Source: Armatimonadota bacterium
GTDB lineage: Bacteria; Actinomycetota; Acidimicrobiia; Spongiisociales; UBA5794
Assembly: GCA_008501565.1 (NCBI GenBank)
Contig: QQUL01000341.1
Span: 1 to 9,178 of the forward strand
Reading direction: 5' to 3'
Length of the DNA stretch: 9,178 bases
In this document: one piece after another, positions 1-4,597 of the stretch
Layout: each line of letters begins with the position of its first letter
How positions within the stretch are numbered: the first letter of the stretch is position 1
Notes under the pieces: model-generated
Told to the model about the DNA's origin: nothing
The model's input: the letters and a program-made list of their open reading frames with translations, nothing else
Database searches by the model: none
Translations under genes and position numbers: made by a program

Positions 1-235
1 ACATCGGTGTCTTTGAGGTCAGGCGAACAGCCATCGTGTATCGCCCACCTCGGTACGAGACGGACTGAACATGGCCCGCGCTGGTGCCACTGAGGGACCG
101 ACGGTTTCGTTTGGTCCGCATTTGGACCGCGGGAGGATGAAAAACGTCCGCAAACGATGCAAATTACTGAGAGCTGAAAACCCAAGGGGCACAAGGCTTT
201 TCGCCGAATCGTCAACGTGGGCCCAACTCCCTGAT
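1..235. other. Putative end of an integrated element, left of the tRNA fragment
   Basis: No gene here can be called with confidence. If the tRNA fragment at 236-282 is the distal attachment site of an element, this stretch is the element's terminal DNA. One plus-strand frame is open from the window edge to a TGA at 66-68 and ends in RPPRYETD; it could be the tail of a gene but matches nothing I recognise. A minus-strand gene could start at the ATG at 34-32 (MAVRLTSKTPM, running off the edge), with GAGGTG about 11 bases upstream. Neither is long enough to judge. The 100 bases next to the fragment carry repeats and an AT-richer patch (about 137-180), as expected for recombinase and accessory-protein binding. 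No integrase is visible. Confidence 0.35.
110..130. repeat. Tandem 10-bp direct repeat TTTGG(T/A)CCGC
   Basis: TTTGGTCCGC (110-119) and TTTGGACCGC (121-130) lie 11 bp apart, so they sit on nearly the same face of the helix. They differ only at the central T/A. GGTCC (113-117) and GGACC (124-128) also form an inverted pair, and GGACCG occurs again at 95-100 and GTCCGC at 146-151. Short direct repeats about 110 bp from a tRNA attachment core are typical of excisionase or integrase arm-binding sites. That role is inferred from position only. Confidence 0.4.
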
Positions 236-282
236 TCTGACTACGGATCAGAAGGTTGGGGGTTCGAGTCCCTCCGGGCGTG
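236..282 (+). tRNA. 3' half of tRNA-Arg(ACG): partial gene, likely attachment site
   Basis: The segment reads as tRNA positions 27-73. The anticodon stem TCTGA (236-240) pairs perfectly with TCAGA (248-252) around the 7-base loop CTACGGA, giving anticodon ACG (Arg, CGN codons) after the universal U33. The variable loop is AGGTT. The T arm is GGGGG-TTCGAGT-CCCTC (258-274), with the conserved TTCGA. The 3' acceptor strand is CGGGCGT (275-281) with discriminator G282. No matching 5' acceptor (ACGCCCG) or D arm precedes it: the bases at 214-235 cannot pair. It is therefore not a working tRNA. A clean break at the anticodon stem matches tyrosine-recombinase crossover in the anticodon region of a tRNA target, which leaves a displaced 3' half at the far end of the element. 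CCA is not encoded. Confidence 0.85.
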
Positions 283-285
283 CTC

Positions 286-314
286 TTGAATCCGATGTGC
301 CGCAACGGATTCAG
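286..314 (+). terminator. Hairpin just downstream of the tRNA fragment
   Basis: GAATCCG (288-294) and CGGATTC (306-312) are a perfect 7-bp inverted repeat around an 11-base loop. T287-A313 and a U-G pair (286/314) extend the stem to 9 bp. It begins four bases after the tRNA discriminator, where a processing or termination hairpin of the original tRNA transcript would sit. No T-tract follows, so intrinsic termination would be weak. It may instead be part of the attachment-site architecture. Confidence 0.35.
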
Positions 315-324
315 CTGGTTGCTG

Positions 325-414
325 GCGCGATGCCTTGGCGAGAGTGGCGGCATCGACACCGGTGACTTGTTCGGCCAGCCAGAAGTACTCGGCCAGCGTG
401 ACGCAGCGGGTCAC
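325..414 (-). pseudogene. Doc/Fic-type toxin, 5' remnant only
   Basis: A GTG at 414-412 overlaps the antitoxin's TGA (413-411) in a GTGA arrangement, the usual coupling in toxin-antitoxin operons. The first 30 codons include TLAEYFWLAEQV and TGVDAATLAKASR, which I recognise as the N-terminal helix of actinobacterial death-on-curing (Doc) toxins of the Fic fold. After the codon ending at 325 the resemblance stops abruptly. The frame continues as unrelated sequence (QQPAESVAAHRIQEH) into the antisense of the tRNA fragment and ends at a TAG at 243-241, giving 57 codons instead of the family's roughly 120-130. The Fic active-site loop (HPFxxGNKR-like) is absent, so no kinase/AMP-transferase activity against EF-Tu is possible. 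The break lies 43 bp from the tRNA end, which suggests loss by recombination at or near the attachment site. Confidence 0.72.
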
Positions 415-620
415 TGCGCGAGGCGCTCCAACAGCTCTCGATCGCGTTCGAGGAGCCGCTTGGCGCGGCTGGTGAAGTCCTCGTCTTGACGGACCCGTTC
501 GATTTCAGCCTTTAGGGCGTCGACGATCAGAGCGTTGACGCTGGTGCCTTTGACCCGGGCGATAGCTTCGGCGTCGTCGGCGAGGTCCTCTGGGAGTCGT
601 ACGGTGGTCTGCTTAGTCAT
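411..620 (-). CDS. Ribbon-helix-helix (CopG/Arc-type) antitoxin
   Basis: This 69-residue protein has the compact RHH fold: a strand TTVRLP (residues 5-10) that would lie in the DNA major groove, a first helix (about 11-24), the tight turn KGTSVN (24-29) typical of CopG/Arc proteins, and a second helix (28-44). The charged C-terminal half (RLLERDRELLERL) probably forms the helix that wraps the toxin. It is the first gene of a toxin-antitoxin operon whose toxin is reduced to 30 codons. The reading frame looks intact, so this is an orphan antitoxin that may still repress its own promoter or neutralise related Doc toxins elsewhere. The ATG at 620 has only a weak ribosome site (GTGAAG). The DNA directly upstream carries phased repeats suited to RHH dimers. 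Confidence 0.85.
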   Translation of the reverse strand: MTKQTTVRLPEDLADDAEAIARVKGTSVNALIVDALKAEIERVRQDEDFTSRAKRLLERDRELLERLAQ

Positions 621-624
621 GACT

Positions 625-646
625 TCACGATGTCACGATATCGAGA
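625..646 (-). promoter_or_regulatory. Candidate RHH operator: three hexamers at 8-bp spacing
   Basis: TCACGA (625-630), TCACGA (633-638) and TCGAGA (641-646) recur every 8 bp, starting 5 bp upstream of the antitoxin ATG. The first two are identical; the third differs at two positions. RHH antitoxins commonly bind tandem short half-sites cooperatively. Position and spacing suggest this is the autoregulatory operator. No confident -35/-10 pair could be placed. Confidence 0.45.
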
Positions 647-783
647 CAACGCAACCTACACATGATTCCCGTGGGAACCAAGTTGACCCAACGCGTGGGT
701 TTCCATTGTTCGTCAATGTCGCGACGCATATGCGCCGATTGTGTGAAGATATTGTCGAATCTCGTTGCCGAGGAGGACGTGTG
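647..783. promoter_or_regulatory. Intergenic region with three palindromes upstream of the RibD-C gene
   Basis: This gap lies between the divergent antitoxin and RibD-C genes. It holds TTCCC-GT-GGGAA (666-677), ACCCA-ACGCG-TGGGT (686-700) and the perfect CGCATATGCG (725-734). AGGAGG (771-776) is the ribosome site for the plus-strand gene. The palindromes are unlike one another, so they do not look like repeated sites for one regulator. I could not place a convincing sigma-70 promoter. Confidence 0.4.
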
Positions 784-1347
784 ATGCGCAGCGTGACCTA
801 CTCAATGGGCGTCTCACTGGATGGCTACATCGTCGGGCCGGACGGCGACTTTGACTGGGGGACACCCGGCGACGAGGTCTTCCGTTTCTGGATCGACCAG
901 ATTCGAGAGGTGGGCGTCCACCTGCTTGGGCGGCGGCTGTATGAGACGATGCTGTATTGGGAGACCTCCGACCATGATCCACCGCTCAACGACGCCGAGA
1001 TTGAGTGGGCGGCGCTATGGAAGCCACTCCCAAAGGTCGTGTTCTCCACGATGCTGTCAGCGGTCCAGGGCAATGCACGCCTTGCCTCGGGCAGCCTGGC
1101 GGAGGAGATCGAGCGGCTACGCGCCGATCCGGCGGAGGGGGACATCGCGATCGGTGGCGCGACGCTCGCCGCCGAAGCGGCCGCTCTGGATCTGATCGAC
1201 GAGTACCGAACCATGGTCTACCCGGTGCTGGTCGGCGGAGGCATACCGTTCTTTCCCCAGCGCGAGCATCGGGTGGCCCTCGAACTCGTGGAGACCCGCA
1301 CCTTCAACTCCGGAGTCCTTTATTCGCGCTACCGGGTCGCGCGCTAG
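784..1347 (+). CDS. RibD C-terminal / dihydrofolate reductase-like family protein
   Basis: This 187-residue protein is a stand-alone member of the RibD-C superfamily, which shares the dihydrofolate reductase fold and uses NAD(P)H. The family signature SLDGYIVGPDGDFDW is at residues 11-25, the GRRLYETM helix at 49-56, the dinucleotide-binding IGGATLAAEA at 123-132 and the closing strand VYPVLVGGGIPFF at 145-157. No deaminase domain is attached, so it is not the bifunctional riboflavin enzyme RibD. Proteins of this length are mostly uncharacterised reductases, and the substrate cannot be told from sequence. The start is ATG 784 with AGGAGG seven bases upstream; the in-frame GTG at 781 would be only four bases away. 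It stands alone, divergent from the antitoxin and convergent with the VOC gene. Family assignment is firm, function is not. Confidence 0.9.
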   Translation: MRSVTYSMGVSLDGYIVGPDGDFDWGTPGDEVFRFWIDQIREVGVHLLGRRLYETMLYWETSDHDPPLNDAEIEWAALWKPLPKVVFSTMLSAVQGNARLASGSLAEEIERLRADPAEGDIAIGGATLAAEAAALDLIDEYRTMVYPVLVGGGIPFFPQREHRVALELVETRTFNSGVLYSRYRVAR

Positions 1348-1404
1348 GCCCGTATCTACGAGATCAACGCGTGACGCTTCGACAAGAGAGGCGACATCGA
1401 CGCG

Positions 1405-1878
1405 CTATTCGGCGGTTTTGGGACGTTCAACGTGCGGGGTTGGGTCGGTAGATGCAACAGCCGGGGGGTCCAGTTCTTCAAACAGCGTTATTTGTAGCCC
1501 GGCTGGTGCTTCGAGCCGCGAGTTGCGCGATAGCCAAGGTGTATCGGTCGGCGGAGCGACGAGCTCTGCAGCCCCACGAACAAGCCGATCGGTCGCCCTT
1601 TCGACATCGGCGACCTCGAAGGCGACTCGGATCTCCCGGCTGACGACCCTGCCGACCTCGACCTTGTCGATATACCGTCGCTGGGCGGGACTCACGAGCT
1701 CCAGGGTCGCTCGCCCAGCCTGGAGGGCTACCACGGTCGCTCCATCGCCGCTATCAATGGCGAACTCCACGGGCATACCAAGAACGTCCCGATAGAACTC
1801 CACTGCGGCATCGAAGTCCTCTGCCTCGACGACGAGTCGGAGCTGGAGAACCTTGGCCGTGTCGACTGAGTCGCTCAT
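1405..1878 (-). CDS. VOC-superfamily (glyoxalase/bleomycin-resistance fold) protein
   Basis: This 157-residue protein has two beta-alpha-beta-beta-beta modules. The first opens with LRLVVEAEDFDAAVEFYRDVLG (about 13-34, here in part) and includes ATLELVSP (57-64). The second opens with IRVAFEVADVERATDRLV (83-100) and ends with RLEAPAGLQITLFEE (121-135). In metal-using VOC enzymes the first strand of each module carries a His. Here those positions appear to be Arg14 and Arg84, while the acidic positions Glu60 and Glu134 remain. This argues against a typical Zn/Ni glyoxalase I or Fe dioxygenase and leaves a ligand-binding or unusual enzyme role. The ATG shares one base with the TGA of marR (TGATG), and GGAGGG lies six bases upstream, so the two genes are co-transcribed and probably translationally coupled. 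The 22-residue tail after 135 looks disordered. Confidence 0.87.
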   Translation of the reverse strand: MSDSVDTAKVLQLRLVVEAEDFDAAVEFYRDVLGMPVEFAIDSGDGATVVALQAGRATLELVSPAQRRYIDKVEVGRVVSREIRVAFEVADVERATDRLVRGAAELVAPPTDTPWLSRNSRLEAPAGLQITLFEELDPPAVASTDPTPHVERPKTAE

Positions 1879-2405
1879 CAGCCGCCCTCCGCGCGGTCCT
1901 CGTGGGCTAGCAACATGCGGCGGAGCCCATCTGCCACTCGTTCACGCTCCCGTGACGAGGTGATCATGTCGGAGACCAGCTCATTCTCGCGCTCGGTGAT
2001 CGCAGGGATCACCTCGTCGATGAGTTGCATTCCACTCGACGTAAGTCTGATCAACACCCCGCGACGATCGTTCGGATCTGGCAGACGTTCGATGAGCTCA
2101 GCACGTTCCAGGCGATCGAGTCGCTTGGTCGTGCCACCCGAGGACAGCATCATCGAGTACTGGAGATCCCTGACATTGATCGCAGACTCTCCGGCTCTGC
2201 GTCGCATCGTGGCGAGGACGTCGAAGTCGGGGACCGTCAGTCCGAACCGCCCGAGCCACTCCTCCCGCAGAGCTTCGAGGTAGCGGGCGAGACGCATGAC
2301 ACGCCCGGTGATGGGCAGCCCCTTCACGTCAATCGCCGGATAGAGGTCATAGACGTCCTGGACGATGCCGTCGACGACATCGCGTGCTGGTGTGTTGGTG
2401 GCCAT
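1878..2405 (-). CDS. MarR-family transcriptional regulator
   Basis: This 175-residue winged-helix regulator has an N-terminal dimerisation helix (about 33-53), GLTVPDFDVLATMRRRAG (55-72) opening the DNA-binding core, recognition helix LSSGGTTKRLDRLE (87-100), and wing DPNDRRGVLIRLTSSG (110-125) with the family's hallmark D-x-R-R. A long C-terminal helix pair follows (126-170). There is no cysteine, so it cannot be a thiol redox switch of the OhrR type. A small ligand bound between the dimerisation and DNA-binding domains is more likely. It heads an operon with the VOC gene and is divergent from the DUF4386 operon. The shared 120-bp gap contains two matching palindromes over both promoters, so it very probably represses itself and the divergent genes. 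The ATG at 2405 lacks a clear ribosome site. Confidence 0.92.
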   Translation of the reverse strand: MATNTPARDVVDGIVQDVYDLYPAIDVKGLPITGRVMRLARYLEALREEWLGRFGLTVPDFDVLATMRRRAGESAINVRDLQYSMMLSSGGTTKRLDRLERAELIERLPDPNDRRGVLIRLTSSGMQLIDEVIPAITERENELVSDMITSSRERERVADGLRRMLLAHEDRAEGG

Positions 2406-2424
2406 GCATTCATCTTATCAGGAA

Positions 2425-2441
2425 GTTTCTTGACAAGAAAC
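2425..2441. promoter_or_regulatory. MarR operator O1: 17-bp perfect palindrome
   Basis: GTTTCTTG (2425-2432), a central A, and CAAGAAAC (2434-2441) form a perfect inverted repeat of a size typical of MarR dimers. It contains the consensus -35 box TTGACA (2430-2435) of the plus-strand promoter, so a bound repressor would block RNA polymerase there. Its TCTTG/CAAGA arms are repeated in O2. Confidence 0.8.
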
Positions 2442-2457
2442 ATCTTCTCCGTAATAC
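2430..2457 (+). promoter_or_regulatory. Promoter for the DUF4386-hydrolase-MDR operon
   Basis: The -35 box is a perfect TTGACA (2430-2435), followed after 16 bases by TAATAC (2452-2457). AATACT with a 17-base spacer or TACTAT with 19 are alternatives. The predicted transcript start is near 2464, giving a leader of about 60 bases to the ATG at 2526. The -35 lies wholly inside operator O1. Confidence 0.65.
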
Positions 2458-2479
2458 TATCAAAACATCTTGCCGGCAA
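2451..2479 (-). promoter_or_regulatory. Promoter for marR-VOC
   Basis: Read on the minus strand, TTGCCG (2479-2474) and TATTAC (2456-2451) are separated by the ideal 17 bases. The -35 lies inside operator O2, and the -10 overlaps the -10 of the opposing promoter. The predicted start is near 2444, giving a leader of about 40 bases to the marR ATG at 2405. The two promoters share DNA, so they probably compete for polymerase as well as being co-repressed. Confidence 0.55.
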
Positions 2480-2481
2480 GA
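2468..2481. promoter_or_regulatory. MarR operator O2: 14-bp perfect palindrome
   Basis: TCTTGCC followed by GGCAAGA is a perfect inverted repeat. It shares the TCTTG/CAAGA arms of O1 but has a CCGG centre in place of a single A. Its centre (2474.5) is 41.5 bp from that of O1 (2433), about four helical turns, so both sites face the same side of the DNA. It covers the -35 of the marR promoter and the first transcribed bases of the plus-strand promoter. Confidence 0.75.
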
Positions 2482-2525
2482 GACTTAATCGGAAGAGTCA
2501 TCGGCAACAGAGAGAGGAGAACACC

Positions 2526-3293
2526 ATGTTGACGAGAACTCGAGACCAACACACAGCCACCAAGAACCGAAGGACGCCATTGAAGAGGCTGGCGCGCACT
2601 GCCGGGCTCCTGTACATCGCGATCTTCATTCTGTATCCCGTAGCGACCATTGTTCGATCATCGTTCGTGGCGCCAGGCGATGCAGCGACCACTGCCGCGA
2701 ACATCGAAGCCAACGAGTCACTGTTCCGTATGGCACTCGCGGGCGAGGCGACCGTGTTTCTGATCGAGATCGTGCTTGCCGCGATCCTCTACGTCCTGCT
2801 GAGGCCCGTGAGCCGCTCGCTGTCGCTCAGTGCCTCCTTCGCACGTGTGGCGGAAGGCGTCGTCATGGCGGCGGGGACAGTCGTGATGGGTGCCTTCACG
2901 CTGGTCGCGGTGAGTGGTGCTGGCTATCTGGCCGCCTTTTCGCCCGAGCAGCGCGATGCCCTCATCATGTTCTTTCAGGATGCCAACGAGTACATCGTGC
3001 TGATCTGGGGCTTCTTCTTCGCCCTTTCCCTCGTCCTTACCGGATGGTTGGTGTATCGATCCGGGTTCTTCCCGAAGGTTCCGGGGGTTCTCCTGACCCT
3101 CGCAGGTGTCGGTTACGTCGCCCAGAGCTTCGGGACGATCGTGGCGCCTGGGGCTGCGGAGATGCTTACGACCCTGGTCTTCGCGTTGGCCATCCCCGGC
3201 GAGCTCGTGTTCGCCTTGTGGTTGGTGACCAAGGGCGTCGACGAGGAGAAGTGGCGCAGCAGAGCCGCGACCACCAAAGAGGCGCAGCTGTAG
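2526..3293 (+). CDS. DUF4386-family six-helix membrane protein
   Basis: This 255-residue integral membrane protein has a basic, hydrophilic N-terminus (1-24), six predicted helices at about 25-46, 70-92, 108-132, 155-176, 186-204 and 212-236, and a charged tail. The pattern and the terminal PGELVFALWLVTKG segment match the DUF4386 family, which has no established biochemical function. No catalytic or transport motif is visible. The start is ATG 2526, with AGGAG (2515-2519) six bases upstream; reading further back in frame would run through the antisense of marR. It is the first gene of a three-gene operon behind a MarR-controlled promoter, with 34 bases to the hydrolase. Membrane position beside an exported hydrolase and a cytosolic oxidoreductase suggests a role in moving or sensing a hydrophobic compound; this is inference. 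The family call is from memory of the pattern, not a search. Confidence 0.8.
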   Translation: MLTRTRDQHTATKNRRTPLKRLARTAGLLYIAIFILYPVATIVRSSFVAPGDAATTAANIEANESLFRMALAGEATVFLIEIVLAAILYVLLRPVSRSLSLSASFARVAEGVVMAAGTVVMGAFTLVAVSGAGYLAAFSPEQRDALIMFFQDANEYIVLIWGFFFALSLVLTGWLVYRSGFFPKVPGVLLTLAGVGYVAQSFGTIVAPGAAEMLTTLVFALAIPGELVFALWLVTKGVDEEKWRSRAATTKEAQL

Positions 3294-3327
3294 CCCCAGA
3301 TCGAGACCAAATGGGAGGGTGTGGAAC

Positions 3328-4596
3328 ATGATTCGAAAGACGGTATTCGGAACGGTGATGGCCTTTCTCGTGATCGTTGCGCTGACGACCCAGGCGGGGG
3401 CGTACCTGCTGGACATGCCTTCTCCCGCCCCTCGTCTTGGTTCTACCGTTGCAGGGCTGTCGGCAACGGGCGGAATGGCGCCGGTCGCCGAACATGGCCC
3501 CCGCGCCGTGGGAGTGCGAACCGTGGACAGCGACGAGGCTCCTGTGGCGATGACGCTCTGGTACCCGGCAGTCGAGCCAGAGGAGATACGCGAGCTCGCC
3601 TACGCCTACGGCGTCACCATCTTCAGTCCCGACAGCTCGGTGGCGTTCGCCACGTTCCCCGGCCACGCCACCCCGGGGGCGGCCTACGACTTGACGGGGG
3701 GTCCATACCCGCTGGTGGTCGTCTCGCCAGGTTTCGCCGTGACTGGATCGAGCTACGCCTGGCTCGCCGAGCAGGTCGTCTCACACGGTTTCGTCGTCGT
3801 TGCACCGGAGCACAGGGAGTCTCTCGATCCGAGTGGTTTGTGGCGGGCGACGATCAACCGTCCCGTCGACGTCCTCGCGGTGCTCGACCACCTCGACATC
3901 GAGTCCCGGTTGGGTGGCGAATACGGCGGCCTGATCGACATCGGGACCGTCGCCGTCGTCGGCCACTCCTATGGCGGCTACACCGCTATCGCCACAGCAG
4001 GCGCTCGTCTCGATACCGAGGTGTTCAGCGAAACGTGTGCCGCCGCGTATGCGGACGACGATCCGTTGACCTTCCAGTGCGATGCATTGGATGGGCGGTC
4101 CGACGACATGGCAGCGCTCTCCCGGCTCGAACGGGTACCGACGGGTCTGTGGCCAGCGGTGGCCGACGACCGGATCCGTGCAGTGGTTTCCATTGCGGGT
4201 GACGCAGCGATGTTCGGTACCGATGGTCTCAAAGAGGTCACCGTGCCAGTCATGGCCATCGGCGGCACTGCGGACACCGACTCGCCGTTCGCTTGGGGCA
4301 CCCGTTTTGCCTACGAACATGTCTCAAGTACACGCAAGATCGAGATCGCACTCGAAGGTGCGGGCCACATGGTCTTCGCAGGAGGGTGCGACCACATGCG
4401 ACGTGTCGAATCGCTGGTGTCACTCGGCTTCTGTTCGGACCCCGGATGGGACCGACACGAAGCCCACGACATAGTCGAGCACTACGTCACCACGTTCTTG
4501 AGAGCCGAGCTGCGAGCCGACCCTGATGCACGGGCGGCACTCGCACCATCTCGCCAGGACGTCCCTGAAATCACCTATCGAGCAGAAGGGTTCTGA
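3328..4596 (+). CDS. Exported alpha/beta hydrolase (PAF-acetylhydrolase/chlorophyllase-like)
   Basis: This 422-residue serine hydrolase starts with a Sec-type signal (basic MIRK, hydrophobic core 6-20, likely cleavage after QAGA at 22-25), so the mature enzyme works outside the membrane; a membrane anchor is the alternative. The VRTVDSDEAPVAMTLWYP segment (63-80) and oxyanion-region SPGFAVTGSSYAWLA (133-147) resemble PAF-acetylhydrolase-like esterases. The nucleophile elbow GHSYGG gives Ser214, the acid is Asp316 or Asp318 in GGTADTDSPF, and the base is His347 in GAGHMVF. Four cysteines (237, 251, 354, 369) could form two disulfides, fitting export. Expected activity is hydrolysis of short acyl or other esters; the substrate is unknown. 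ATG 3328 is chosen because GGAGGG lies eight bases before it; a GTG at 3319 would add three residues. The next gene begins one base after its stop, so the pair is coupled. Confidence 0.87.
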   Translation: MIRKTVFGTVMAFLVIVALTTQAGAYLLDMPSPAPRLGSTVAGLSATGGMAPVAEHGPRAVGVRTVDSDEAPVAMTLWYPAVEPEEIRELAYAYGVTIFSPDSSVAFATFPGHATPGAAYDLTGGPYPLVVVSPGFAVTGSSYAWLAEQVVSHGFVVVAPEHRESLDPSGLWRATINRPVDVLAVLDHLDIESRLGGEYGGLIDIGTVAVVGHSYGGYTAIATAGARLDTEVFSETCAAAYADDDPLTFQCDALDGRSDDMAALSRLERVPTGLWPAVADDRIRAVVSIAGDAAMFGTDGLKEVTVPVMAIGGTADTDSPFAWGTRFAYEHVSSTRKIEIALEGAGHMVFAGGCDHMRRVESLVSLGFCSDPGWDRHEAHDIVEHYVTTFLRAELRADPDARAALAPSRQDVPEITYRAEGF

Positions 4597-4597
4597 G

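Noticed and set aside
241..414. The 57-codon frame as a functional short toxin
   Set aside because: Its last 27 codons are non-homologous sequence and tRNA antisense, and the Fic catalytic loop is missing.
71..489. Two plus-strand open frames, 71-289 and 256-489, as small proteins
   Set aside because: Both are translations of the tRNA fragment and the antisense of the toxin-antitoxin genes. The residues YGSEGWGFESLRA and GVRVPPGV are the usual false peptides read from a tRNA anticodon and T arm.
535..783. Extension of the RibD-C gene upstream to an ATG at 535
   Set aside because: It would add 83 residues read through the antisense of the antitoxin and the intergenic palindromes. The AGGAGG site and family length both support 784.
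2025..2525. Extension of the DUF4386 gene upstream to 2025
   Set aside because: The added part is the antisense of marR and would run through both operators and promoters. A strong ribosome site precedes 2526.
2718..3416. 232-codon minus-strand frame opposite the DUF4386 gene
   Set aside because: It is rich in Arg, Gly, His and Gln with no domain pattern, and lies antisense to a clear membrane protein, as expected of a GC-rich shadow frame.
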